64,000 nucleotides of DNA, taken from Rhynchonema sp. JSB1_4. Taxonomy: Eukaryota > Nematoda > Chromadorea > Monhysterida > Xyalidae. Positions 12,401 to 24,029 of the stretch are shown in pieces. The first letter of the stretch is position 1, and the number at the start of each line of letters is the position of its first letter. The stretch covers positions 1-64,000 of the forward strand of contig JASAMV010002310.1 in assembly GCA_030248065.1 (NCBI GenBank). Direction: 5' to 3'. A model generated the notes under the pieces. The model saw nothing but the letters and a program-made list of their open reading frames with translations, was not told where the DNA came from and did not search any database. The position numbers and the translations under genes are program-made.

Positions 12401-15400
12401 GCCTGCACGTACTGATTGCCGAGTCGACTAATGTTCATGATAGAACGTATGCCGTCACGCAGCGATACCTGTGTTCAGCAGGAAAATACCTGTGTAAATT
12501 TCTGTGCAAACAGAGAAATATGCCAGAGAAGAAAAGAGCACTTTCGAAGTACCTCGTCCAACATTTTGCAGTATTGCTGTAACTCAGTGGTGATCTTGGC
12601 GATCAGCTCACAGTCATCGTCATTCAAGTGCATCGCGGGAATTTCGCCTGGTAAATTAAGAACAAGACAATAAGACAAATTATGAATAAATTAGAGAGAA
12701 GACAATAGTAGTGAGGAAGGGGCGACAGTTCTGTCCTGACGAAACTGAGTTTATACAAACAGCATTGATTCAGGCGAGAACCAGCTAACGTGTGTCGCTG
12801 GGGTTGCGTGACCATTTGATGCATTCGCACTGACAATGACCATTGGCACGCCTGTCTGTGAAAGCAGATCGAACCAAAAACAAACATACATGCTCCACAA
12901 CAGGGTTTTTGCCACTAGCGGTGGCTCATTTGGGCCATTAAAAATTCTGAGTGAGCCACAAGATTTTGGCAAATGAGCCACCAGAATTACAGGGAGCCAG
13001 CATGGTACGCAAGTAAGAATCAGCCACTAGATTTTTTGGCAAATGAGCCACTGGCCCATTTTGAAAAAACCCTGCTGCAAATTCAGATACGTAGGTAGAT
13101 GGGGAACTAGATAAACCAACCGCCAAAATGTTGCGCGATAAAACTGAGCGCACGATTGACAAAATTGCCGAGGTTGCTCAACAGCTCCGAGTTAATTTTC
13201 AACACAAAATCGTCCCAATTGAACGATGTATCCTGCGACTCAGGTCTGATGTAGGCCAGATAGAAACGCCAATAATCGGCTGGTATGCCCGTGTCACGTG
13301 CGTTGTCACCGAACACACCCACACCTGAAGGAATATAAATATTTCTGATTTTAATTCGTGGTAATTTGGACAGCCCCGGTGTATTCTGTCTGATTCGCCA
13401 CTGTAATGGCATAAGTCTTGGTGATCCGCTATCGGATCGGCCCGCCGCATCTGTCACAGCCACGCAACTGTTTCAAGTTTTGCTTGTTTAAAAAAAACGC
13501 TCAAACCTCGACTTTTCGAGAATTTATCATCTTCGTAATTCAGGTACTCCGTGGCGCACAGATGTTTCACGATTGTGTACGGATCACCAGTACCCAACAA
13601 CGAGCTTGGAAAGATCACACTGTGAAACGGCACGTTGTCCTTGCCGACGAAATTATACAATTCGACCTGAAGGGGCAGTTCGTAGGGCAAAAATTATTGA
13701 AAATATCTGAACCTGAGAAATGAAAATTACCTGATCAGGATTTTTCCACCATTTCTCCCAGTCGTCCGGCAGTAGATTGGCGGTGATAGAAATGTAGCCA
13801 ATGGGAGCGTCGAACCAAACGTAGAATACCTATAGATAGCACGAAGTCAATATTGCTGAACCGCGGGCAGCGAAACGGCACTAAAAACGAGAACTGACCT
13901 TGTCGTTGAACTTCTCCAACGGTACCGGCGTGCCCCATTTCAAATCTCGCGTGATACAACGCGGTTTCAGGCCTTCTTTCAACCAACTCTTTGTGATCGC
14001 CACCGCATTCGCGCTCCAGGTGTACTCCTTAAACGTTACCGTGTACAAATGTGGCGTTGAATATTCGATTTTGAGAATTAGCTTCAATTCAACTACACCA
14101 CCTTCCACTGTTTATCGAGGTAGTCCACGAGACGCGGTTCCAAATCTGACAGGCTCAAGAACAGATGCTCGGACGTGCGGATAACAGGCGTTGTTGAACA
14201 AATCTGAATTTTGAACGGGTTAGTTAGACTGAGTTCCACATTTTCCTCACAGTTTACAGTTTTTCGCGACACGATCACTCACCACACTGAATATTCTCCA
14301 TATAGCGGGGTCGGGAAGCAATAAATCGCCCATTATCCTCAGTAGTATCTTTTCTCCCAGACGACTAACCTTGCACCTCGGTGCTATCAGATCAGTAGCG
14401 TTGTTCACCAATTTGCCACATTTGTCACATTGGTCACCACGTGCATCCGTGTATCCACAGCCCAACACCGGGCACGTGCCCTCGACGTACCGATCGGCCA
14501 GGAACCTACGATCATGACTCGTTTACGTTTGTTGACTGATCAAAATTGCTACATTCCCGAGGTCAGCGCCGAAACACGCGCTCACTCACATGCTGCATTT
14601 GTCGCAGTACAGCTGGTCAATCTGTTGCGTTGATGTCAGCCCGTTCTGATGCAACTTGAGGAATATGTCTTGCGCGATTCTGAAGAGTAATTTCCATCGA
14701 TCATTCAAATGTGATGCCAAATTGGCGGAATGTTAGAAAGTGTGCATCTAAAGGTGATTTCTGGTCGGCACGGCAGTGCTGTGGCCACGTCTGAGGTGGA
14801 GACACTGTACATTGGGGACAAAAAATCGGGGGAGATACCGGGTACCGTACCAGGATTTTAGGGAACTGCAGGGGAACTCACTTGGGCGGGGCACTGGTGT
14901 CCGGATTATTATGGACGCTTTTTAAAGTGACCTTGTATTGTGAAACTTTGCGATTAGAAAGAAATTTGGGTTCCAGATGGCATAGTGCCCGAAACGGAGA
15001 TTATAGTACAGTATGACGATGTTGATCTTAAAAGACACCGCATACAAAGCCCTGGGAGACTGATGAGACCAACTTTGTCTGAGCGTCGGTCGTGGTCCGT
15101 CCGAAGTGATCGAAATCGATGTTGAACCAATCGTAGACCTGTTTGTGCAGTCTGTAGTATTTGTCACAGATCTCGCGCGGTGTCACACCCTCGGCGATGG
15201 CTTTGGTCTCCGTTGCTGTGCCGTACTCATCCGTGCCACATATGTACAACGTATTGTGACCACGTAGACGTGCGTAACTGAACAATGTGTGATTTTGTGA
15301 CAACGGCAGGGCGGAAAGTGAGTTGTCCCTGCTTCGACAGATTCACACAGACAGGCGGATCAGCACCAGGACATCGTCAGCGCTAATCCACCTGGCAACC

Positions 15401-15838
15401 ATGCGACCCGAAAGAGGTGCGCTCATGAGCTATCACTTGCCACTTACTGACTGAAAAAATTCAATGATGCAATGGACTGCAAACTACCGATTGAATATGT
15501 CGCCACTAAGCACGCAGCCAATGATTGTGCCCAAATGCGGCAGATTGTTGACATACGGCAATGCTGATGTTATCAATAGGTTGCGTTGGTCAGGCTGCGG
15601 CACTCTGAAAATTACATTTGCCGTACATGATCATTAAAAATGCAGGCGTATTCAATCGCATCTCAGAAGCAAAAACTAAAAATTGTCGCACAGCACGGCT
15701 TCGCTACCTTCACGAAGTTTTGGGATATTCGCAAAGGCAATGGAAATCGTTAAATGCCAACCTTTTCGCAGCCTTGTGAGCCGAAGGCATCTTCGGCTTC
15801 TGAAACCACGACGTTTTCAAACTCTTGGAATCAGACAT
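9454..15838 (-). CDS. MARS1: Cytosolic methionyl-tRNA synthetase fused to an EMAPII-type tRNA-binding domain
   Basis: Charges tRNA-Met. Twenty-one exons (minus): 15838-15762, 15604-15488, 15277-15074, 14679-14590, 14505-14370, 14203-14102, 14027-13899, 13829-13731, 13666-13507, 13324-13121, 12647-12553, 12468-12359, 12068-11870, 11766-11631, 11547-11404, 11232-11119, 10917-10771, 10658-10462, 10058-9957, 9789-9723, 9620-9454; all phases close, giving 931 residues. Visible: [10 protein letters not shown] (HIGH-type site), several CxxC zinc-knuckle pairs, [15 protein letters not shown] (KMSKS equivalent), the anticodon-binding helices, a coiled coil, a Lys/Ala linker, then the EMAPII domain starting at ISRIDLRIG. 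There is no GST-like N-terminal domain, unlike human MARS1. Exon 1 and its weak gttggc donor are tentative. The intron after 9723 starts with GC. An alternative of two genes (MARS plus AIMP1) is disfavoured because exons 14-16 join in phase with no stop. Confidence 0.93.
9621..9722 (-). other. GC-AG intron in the EMAPII part of the synthetase
   Basis: On the minus strand the upstream exon ends at 9723 in ...ccag and the intron begins gcatgt. The acceptor is catccag before 9620. The join restores the conserved YPG-TPD-LNPKKK stretch of EMAPII in phase 1. No GT at a usable position keeps the frame. Confidence 0.8.
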
Positions 15839-16184
15839 TGTAGTTTTCCTGAAGCAACCAAACAGCAATTACAAAAATTGGCATAACGCCACAAACAAGA
15901 GACTCAACGCACAAATATTCAACGGCGCACAAAGCGCAGCGCTGTCTGACGCAACTCACTGCAATGCAAACACGTACAGAAAAGCACGGGACCAACAATT
16001 TTTATTCCGTGATGCAATCCACCGAAATTCTCTCATGTTAGGCTAGGTTTCTGTGCGCGTAAAAACAACAAAATCAACGATGTTGCAAGCATGAATGGAT
16101 ATATCAACATCAACAGTAACTATTATAACAGCGGAAATAGCAGTTCCGGTACAGAGCAATGATGGTTTGCTTCTGCTATCAGAT

Positions 16185-17744
16185 TTATTTCTTGCCGGCT
16201 GACACCTTCGCTTTCTTCGAGCCACGCACCTTCTTCATGCGATTTTTGCGCTCCTTTCGTTGCTTGCGCGCCATTTTCTCTACTTTCGATGCGCCTTGCT
16301 GAAGAAAGTAGTGGCAACGGCAGTGATGTAGTCGGGAGCTAGTTGGGGGGAGGCGAGAGGTATTACCCCAAAAATTTTGGCCTACTCCCAAAATTTGTCT
16401 GGTATACTCTGGCAATTCTTTTGGGAGAAACTTTTCAACCGTGTTGCCTGATCCGTAAAGCGCATTATGCGTGCATTGGCTACGGAAGTCACGTGACCGC
16501 TATAGCCACTGCACGCATCATGCGCTTTACGGATCAGGCAACGCGTTTGAAAAGTTTCTCCCAAAAGAATTGTCAGAGCATACCTCTGTAGCTCTAGCTC
16601 TGGGTGGCCTGATTCCTTTGCTAGCTCATTCGAGCTGCATGATTAACTATGTATATCAATGCCGAACAATGGTGATAGTAGAGTTCCGCTGATAAAATTT
16701 AGGGTTCGGCTGCCACATGGCCGGTGCGTGAATCCTCAACAAAATATGCATAAAGATTTATTTGGTGCCACACGTCCCCCAGAAACGCACCCTGACCAAT
16801 CGGTATTTCTTTTCGAATTTCTTGGCAGCGTCCATGGTGTCATAAACGAGCGCGAATCCGGTAGATCGACCACCACCGAAATGGCATCGGAATCCGTACG
16901 CTATGATCACGTCGGGCTGAAATATTTTTACAGGTCTAAGATCAAATTGGACACAAACAATCTTTAGAAGCAGTACTTCCAATTTGGTAATAGAATCACG
17001 CGCGCCTTGGTCACTTGAACAAAGGACCACAGTATATCGAAATTCATTGACACCGTACCACAAAGCCACTCATTTCGGTTAGCGCGGAAAAGTTGCTGCC
17101 AGACAGCCAGTATCTGACATCAGTAAAAGTCGATATCGTTCAATTTTACCTGTGTCTTGTACATTTTCGCCAGTCGATCGCGAATATCCTTCTTCGGCAT
17201 ACTGGCACGACCGGGGTGGATGATGTCGACCACCTGATAGGGGCAGTTCATTTTTTATGTATTGAGCGGAGGTTTACTGATCTTAAGGATAAAATACATT
17301 AAACCTAGCTAATTCAAAACTAAGCGCAATTGTGCCGGGTAAAAAACCCCGAAAAAAAAACAAATAAATAACAATCCTTGAAAAAACAAAAAAGCGAAAT
17401 TCCCGACAAATTAAATAAAGGACAAGTACAAAGTTTATTCCTGGCTGACAGTCTAAGCTTAATCCTAACCCTAAAGAAAGCCTGAGCAGTTGTACTTTTG
17501 TAGGTCTTCTTGGCCAAGCCGCCGACCCCCAACCAACTATAAAGACCCCCCCCCCACCACCAAACAAACCCCCCCCACAAAATTTTTCATTCTTACACTT
17601 TTTATTTTGGGATTTTCGCCCTTCGGGATATTTCGCCTCGGGATTTTTGACGGCCACCGTGCAAATTTCACTAACCATTTGCTTGCGGCACAATAGGCGA
17701 TTGTTCATCACCTTCCTAGTTCGCAACGTAATCGCTGTGTCGGC
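16185..17744 (-). CDS. RPS24: 40S ribosomal protein eS24 (RPS24)
   Basis: Small-subunit ribosomal protein. Four coding exons on the minus strand: 17744-17676, 17233-17150, 16916-16791 and 16298-16185, about 130 residues (human about 131-133). Landmarks are [13 protein letters not shown] near the N-terminus, [25 protein letters not shown] and the basic tail [16 protein letters not shown] ending AGKK. The first visible exon begins right after an acceptor (ccttgcag), so the initiator ATG must lie on a tiny upstream exon, as in vertebrate RPS24, where exon 1 carries little more than the ATG. I could not place that exon. The last intron carries a palindromic element (16401-16584). Confidence 0.95.
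16401..16584. repeat. Palindromic MITE-like element in an eS24 intron
   Basis: The 5' arm beginning ggtatactctggcaattctt at 16401 is matched by the reverse complement of the 3' arm ending near 16584. The arms of about 80 bases are close to identical (gggagaaacttttcaa, gcctgatccgtaaagcgcat). Short spacer of about 20 bases. Confidence 0.9.
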
Positions 17745-18650
17745 CTGCAAGGATGGTGGAGAACCAGTTATTTGAAAAAATCAAAAAGAACCTAAGAACG
17801 GAAAAAAACGATAAAGAATCGCAGTGCATAAGCATAAAGGAACCCCAAACAAGCATTTTGGGCACATGTTTTGTGTATCACTGACACCGCGCATTTTTAT
17901 AGTGGTCATTATTATACTTGCGGGCAGGGAAAAAACCGTTTTTTTCGAAAAAAACCGTTTTTTCCGAGGCCCGGAAAAATACGTTTTTATTTTTCCGGAA
18001 ATTTTTTCAAGTGGCTACTTTTGGAAAAAAATGGTTTTTTCCCAAAAATTTCCGAGATATTTTCCAAGGTTGCGAGAGGATGTTGTCAAAACCAATGTAA
18101 ATCGGTACTAAACAGTTCAAAATGAGCACGTTTTAATCTCCAAGTGCATTTTAGGTTGTTTCAGGCCATTTCCCGACGAAATTTTCTCCAATATAGGCGT
18201 TTTTGAACCATGGGTATCGTTAAGCACTGGAAAAATATTTGAAAAAAACGGCTTTTTCCAAAAAAATATATTTTGCGGAAAAATACGCAAGTATAATTCT
18301 TATGTTCTCCTATACCCGAAACAAGCAATTACGGCGACTTTTACCACGATGGATTCGCGTTTGGAAAAAAATTTGTCCCTTGCTCTGAAAAAAGCCGATT
18401 TTTTTGGGAAAATCTGTCGGCTCCGGGTCGGCCCAGTTTTTTCGTTTTTCACCCCAGCGAAACGCTTTAAAAAACTGTTTCTTCGGTTGTTCCGGAAAAC
18501 CCCGTGTTTTTTGAGCGGCAACTATTGTGGAGTGGACTAAGTTGACCTGGCCCCAGTAGTTCTCGGACCCAAAATGTCCGGACGCCGACTTTTAGCCCAA
18601 TTCAAATCCAGTCAGATGCGTATGTCCAGAATCCATCATTCTCAGCTCCA
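17745..18650. repeat. Low-complexity foldback region upstream of eS24
   Basis: Runs of ggaaaaaaaccg and related strings dominate. Terminal-like inverted motifs tattatacttgcg (about 17910) and cgcaagtataatt (about 18286) bracket a stretch of about 400 bases. No protein-coding signal. The missing ATG exon of eS24 should be at its near edge. Confidence 0.5.
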
Positions 18651-19020
18651 GCTTGTGGACCACCCTATACATTAATGCCGACCGCAGCCCTGTACAACGA
18701 ACCGTATTCTCCAAAAAAACAAGGGGGCTGTATTTTTCACTGAACCCATTTAGGGGGTGGCGTGGCTGTATTTTGGGGACTCTATTTTGTGATGCTGTAT
18801 TCTTGCGCTGCCCAAGATCTGCAGAAATGTTACCAAAAATGCCCCCATAATTGACTTATGTGACAGTTTATACCCATGGGATGTTTGTGAAAAAACGAAA
18901 AGGACCATCTGGGCGGGGTGTGGAAAAATACGGAAAATTTTCGGTTCAAAAAATGGACCCAGTTTCTTCGGGTTTTTTAAACGAAAGAAACGGTTCTTTT
19001 CCGTTCGCAACAGCAACTAT

Positions 19021-19271
19021 GCAGAGGTGGGAATAGGGCCGGGCCGAGATGGTCGGCCCGAAAAGGCCCGACGTCATCGAATTTCAATAAAAAATCGTGA
19101 CTTTTTACGGTAAATCTGCCAAAATTTCTTACGATTCGGCAGATTAGGACCGACTCCCATAATTTTCAGGTATTTTTTTAAAAAAAACCTGTAATTTTTG
19201 CACCAGAAACTTTTCTTCAGAATATCGTCAGAAAAAGTAACTCGGCCCGGCCCGATTCCCGCCTCTGCTCT
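19021..19271. mobile_element. Non-autonomous hAT-like element with 8-bp target-site duplication
   Basis: Starts gcagaggtgggaat and ends in the inverted form cccgcctctgctct. It is flanked by the direct repeat gcaactat at 19013-19020 and 19272-19279. The interior (ttttttattgaaattcgatg on the minus strand, the GGCCCG-rich ends) matches the copy at 63429-63838. No transposase. Eight-base duplications and CAGAG-type ends are typical of the hAT superfamily. Confidence 0.8.
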
Positions 19272-19439
19272 GCAACTATTGTAAACATAACATACCATCT
19301 TATGAATTTCGTGTTCGTCGTCACCCAATATTTGGCCAATTTGCGCCGCGACTGACTTTCACCTGGAAGGTGGAAGGGAAAATAAAACGTCGAGTTAACG
19401 GGGCATGCGCAGTAGAGCATGTCCCCAAATGTGGTTGCC

Positions 19440-20220
19440 ATGATTAGGTGCCGGCCGGCCCGAATTTTTTGGGTCAGATTTTTACCCAATTTTTGTCGGT
19501 GGAAATTCCCGGAAATTTACTGCTTTCAGTGAAAAAGTTCTCAGATAGACAAATACTGATCACTGATAGAATTCACATGGGTAAACGGAATCCAACCAGA
19601 GGTGGGAATCGGGCCGGGCCGGGCCGCGATTTTGGACTTGGTCGACCGGGCCGGAGATTTGGGGGGACCGGGGTGGGGTTCTATTAATGGGGGGTCAATT
19701 AATGGTGGGGTTCTATTTTTGATTTCGAGCCATTTGGGTGGGGTTCAAAGTTCAATTAATGGGGGGTCAATTAATGGGGGTTCTATTTCCGACAATACGG
19801 TACCTACTGTACCGACCGACCGGCCGAGCTCGGGGGTCATCCGGGAACAAAATTTTTATGTCTACATATTGATGAGGATGACTCTTAAGCGCTAATTTCG
19901 CGCGTCGCGCGCGATTTTTCGACTAGGTATATGGAGTGAAAAATACCAATTTTAAACCATTTTGAGCCAAAAATATACCGTAAAAACCTAAATACAGCCT
20001 CCCCCCGGAATAGAGCCCCCCGTAATACAGCCCCCCCCCCAAAAAGGAGTCAAAGCACGTTTGTTGTTCGTTCAGAGCACAGTACGCCTCTTATTGACGA
20101 ATAGACACGAATAAATGCGATTACAAGCGAAAAAACATCCTTTCAAATTCAAACCCCTTTTTAGGGGTTTTCGGGGGTATTTCTGGGAACATTTTTTCAG
20201 GTTCGGGGGTCAGTGAATTA
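19440..20220. repeat. Fragments of several repeat families
   Basis: Contains a further CAGAGGTGGGAATCGGGCC end at about 19595, G-rich strings ggggggtcaattaatggg repeated three times (19690-19790), and a GCGCGC palindrome near 19898-19914. C-rich strings aatacagcccccc lie near 19990-20040. A diverged copy of the 37.4-38.1 kb inverted-repeat arm lies at about 20057-20216. No gene seen. Confidence 0.6.
19898..19914. repeat. GCGCGC palindrome (one of four)
   Basis: Near-perfect hairpin of CGCGCG around one or two bases, flanked by gctaatttcg and atttttc. The same motif, with aaaaatcgcg and gaaattag-type flanks, is at 37026-37041, 62612-62629 and 63019-63035. Confidence 0.75.
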
Positions 20221-20399
20221 ATAGAGGCCCGCACCAGGATGGCGCGTCAATCTACCTACCTACCTACCGACCCCTTCCGCCCAGCTGCACCAGTGAAAAC
20301 AAGTATGCTGCAGAAAATTTTCGAATTGTTTTCAGCTTTTTGGACATTGGACTTTTTCAGTTTTCGGCCCTTCAAATTCAAATTTTATTTTATTAAAAT

Positions 20400-20545
20400 T
20401 GGCTGACCGGACCGGGCCGAGCCGGGCCGACCTGCAGCCCTCCACCGGGCCGGGCCGGGCCGAGCCGGACTTTTCGCCGACCGGGCCGGGCCGGGCCGTT
20501 TCCGTCCGATCTCTGGGCCGGGGCCGACTGAAAAAATCTCTTTCT
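20400..20545. repeat. GGGCCGGGCCG-rich repeat fragment
   Basis: Dense ccgggccgggccgagccgg runs resembling the ends of the hAT-like family at 63.4 kb, here without a recognisable intact partner end. The next 1.3 kb up to the kelch gene shows no recognised gene. Confidence 0.6.
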
Positions 20546-21899
20546 TTGCGTGGAAAGCGGTTCTAAACATTTCTCAACTATGTGAACGCCCTCGCCTTCT
20601 GTGTATCGTAAATGTGTCAAAGCTTTGGTACGAATTCACCCAGTGGTGTAGCTACCCACGCGGGGCGGCAACCTACTCTACCACCAAAAATGTGGGGCGG
20701 CAACCTACCTAACTATCAATACACCATTGAGTTCATCTAAATTAGACTGAGAAAATCTCACTTAATAATGCAGGATTTTTAGGTTAAAGGGGCGGACTCA
20801 TTGCTAAAAGTGCTCTTTTTATGATTTCAGCTTGTAGCTGCAAAAAAAAAAAAAAAAAAAACACCCCCCCTGGCATTATCCGAGTTGGCAGTTGACAACA
20901 AAAGAGTTATGATGAGTGAGTGTGTCTGATAGAGGCTTGCTTACCATCGAATCTACACCGCGTTGCGCAACAACATTAAGCGATCGGCGTTCCGAACCCT
21001 GAGAATGTGAAAATTTGGCGCACAAACGCGCGCACGGAGCGAAAGTTTTTGTGCATTTTAAGATGGAAACAGACTTTATAACACAAAAGTCAAAGGACAA
21101 ATTTTGATGTGACGACCAGGTGTCGAATTGGTCTTACTTTTTGTTCGTCACGGCAAACTTTTTATTCGTCGGTGACGACTAAAGGACGAGTAAAAGCCCT
21201 ACTACGAACTACAAGCGTATTGCTCTGTTATATTCAATACTTTGATAGGATATTCAGCCTTCTACGCAAAGCTACTTTTATTCTGGCAGTAACAAATTAT
21301 ATACAAGCAGAACTGATGAAAACCAACGCGAAAAATGCAAAACGCAAACGGAATCAAGTGAGGAGGTGTGAGGCGAAAATCGATTAAAATCTGGCAAACA
21401 CGATCACAAGTACATATGTTTGATTCGGCACATCGATATTGACTGGAATTTACATTCACTACACGTGTCTGTTTAGCAGAAAAATGCGTGACGATTCATG
21501 TTTAATCTTTTTTGCTGTCGTTTTTAAATTCATATTTAAGTTTGGTTTCGCACTGAGCCCCTGAGATCTCGGGGCATAAAGGGAAAACTCCAGTGACCGA
21601 TTTCCTATGTGCAGTTTCATTTTGGAAATGAATCGTCCAGCTAACACATCGAGCAAACCCACGGATTGAAAGTCAATTGATGGATAAATATTTTGAAAGA
21701 ATCACCCAGATTCGCATTATAAAAGTAAAAGATATTTTACTTTTTCGAAACATTGTGGCATTGCCGAATTGTTATTCTCATGTACAGGTTTACCTGCACT
21801 CAACCAGACTGACTTTGTCCGTAGCAGGCCTAAACACACCATCTGGATGACCCTACCAAAACATTCACGCTATCAATTTCACCCAACCACAACTCGCTG

Positions 21900-23840
21900 T
21901 CAGACCACAACGGCCGTGTGTTTCCAGATGGGATACGCGAGTTTTGCGTCAGCCATCGACCACGAGTCATTCACAGGGTCATAGACCTCAACGGAATCGA
22001 GAAAGTCGGATCCGCCCGGATAGCCCCCAATGGCAAAAACTCGGTTGTTGGCTGCGACCAGGGCCAGATTATTGCGTTTGTGTGCCATCGACGCGATGTA
22101 TGACCACTGGTCGAGACGGAAGTCGAACTTTTCGCATGACACTCGCTGACCTGCGGGGCCCTCGGAACCACCGCAAACAATCTGGAAGAATGTTGGAATG
22201 ACGAATCTACTAGATCCGAAAATTTGTCCTTAGATGCAGATCTGCATGCTCAATCGACCACAAGGAGGATGCTCTTCTATCGACTCAACTTGTTGACAAA
22301 GGCAAGTATGTGTCTTTATCCAGGACTCAAGAAAATCAAGCCCGTTCCCAATCCCAACCGAGATTAGTCCACAAAGCATTTAGCTCGCCTGTTACTCCTT
22401 CATAAATTACACACTTTAGCCGCAAATATAACTTCGTGCCAGTTCTATTGCATAAAAATCATGAATCAATCTGGGACAGGCAAGAAAATAAACTACGGGA
22501 ATTTCTAAAAAAACCACAAAACGCAGCATGTGAGTTGTGTAGGGGAATTTTTGTGGTGCGAAGACCGACGGGCGGTGGTCATCGCCACTGAGAATCTCAG
22601 ATGGTGCACACCTCAGCGTTGGTTTGTGATGTCTAGACGAGAAGCAAAAAGATGAATGAATGGTGATCGCACAGAAACACATGCGAGCTATGATCTTAGA
22701 ATCCTGACGTATTGTTTTTGGGTATGTTGCTACCTATTTACAATCTCCGGGTCATAAAACCAAACAAAATGGCAAGCCTATCACCTCACCATGACATCCC
22801 CCAGCACAACAGCGCCATGCCCTGATCGTTCATCCAACATCGGCGGTCCGACTTGCCATTTGCCCGTTGTGCCATCATAAATGTGCATCTCTCTGCCGTG
22901 CCCGACACACCAACTGCCTGAGATGTACATTTTATTCTGCCAGACCACGGCCGCACTGTACATGGCACACGCCGGTGACCAGGCGACCGACCACAAACTG
23001 TCCGGGCTCTTCAGTGTTTCGCACGTGTGCAAACAGCTGACATTGTGCACGATGTCGCAACCACATACGACCAGCGAGTCATTCAGGACGACAGCGACGT
23101 GCTCCTCACGACCGACCTGCATCGGTGGCCCGGTCGACCACTGAAGAGTGACCGGGTCGAGAATGTCCACTTTGTTGGACTGGTCGCCTTCGGTTTCGCC
23201 ACCCACAATGTAGATGCGATCGCGCCATTTCACACATTTCGCGTCGGGCCGCGGCGTTGGTGTGGCTGTGTCAGCTGCGGTGAAATTGGCTATGACACCT
23301 GAAGCACTGATGTGCGCCTGTTGCACGGTTGGGTTGTAGCGGGCAAACACCCAGATCGTCATTGGACGCGCGGCTGGAAATTGGGCATTTTTGTGAAAGC
23401 CACAGTTGTGCCCAAGTATAGGGACGTTTATGAGCAATTGTATTTTCTTATCAAGGAGATTGATGGTAGAACGCGTCATCCTCAAAAAAAGGAAACCTTT
23501 GTGCCTTGTGGCCGACAGTTTAATGCCCAGTTGAGTTTACCGTTAATGCTCAGACCCTGTCCTGAATATTCTTTGCTGTCGGATTCGAAAATATCTCATA
23601 CCCCGACGGTAGACTGTTTCTTGTAAAACCAGCAACAAAACAACGATTAGCCCGCTGACCCCCAATAATGCCAAACACATCCGTCGACGCATTGGCACTC
23701 GTGATGGCGACCACGATGGCGACAATCAGGACGAACAGTACAATAACAGCAGCAATGGCGATCGCTCGACCTTTCGATGTTTTGTACCACGGCAGCAGCT
23801 TGGCGTCGGTCTCGACGAGCAGAGTGTGATCAATCGGCAT
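21900..23840 (-). CDS. Type II membrane protein with extracellular kelch repeats
   Basis: Three exons on the minus strand: 23840-23660, 23373-22790 and 22181-21900, 348 residues. Residues about 30-50 form a strong membrane helix (IAIAAVIVLFVLIVAIVVAI) preceded by a basic cytoplasmic stretch, so a type II orientation is likely. The remainder carries four to five kelch motifs: RIYIVGG followed by DPVTLQW, a degenerate MYISG unit with TTGKWQ, VMIVCGG, and VFAIGG with DPVNDSW. A kelch beta-propeller usually needs five to seven blades, so this one may be short or may complete by oligomerising. Most kelch proteins are cytoplasmic BTB adaptors; a membrane-anchored form without BTB is less common. 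Specific function unknown. Confidence 0.75.
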
Positions 23841-24029
23841 GCTGCTGCCTGCATGCAATGGGTGATGTTTCAAAGTCAAGTTGCCAATAACTAGGAAATG
23901 GACATTTTCTACGCAAATCCCAAGCAGTGGTTTGGGTCCCTGGTGTTGTGAGACACACGCAGTCCCGAGCCTGGCCTCAGTGTGTGCCTTTGAGTTGAAT
24001 AACAGCAAACTGAGCCTCAATTCCACATA

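Noticed and set aside
20400..20545. GGGCCG runs as an unusual telomere or a CpG-island promoter
   Set aside because: The same runs form the ends of a dispersed transposable element family with target duplications elsewhere in the window.
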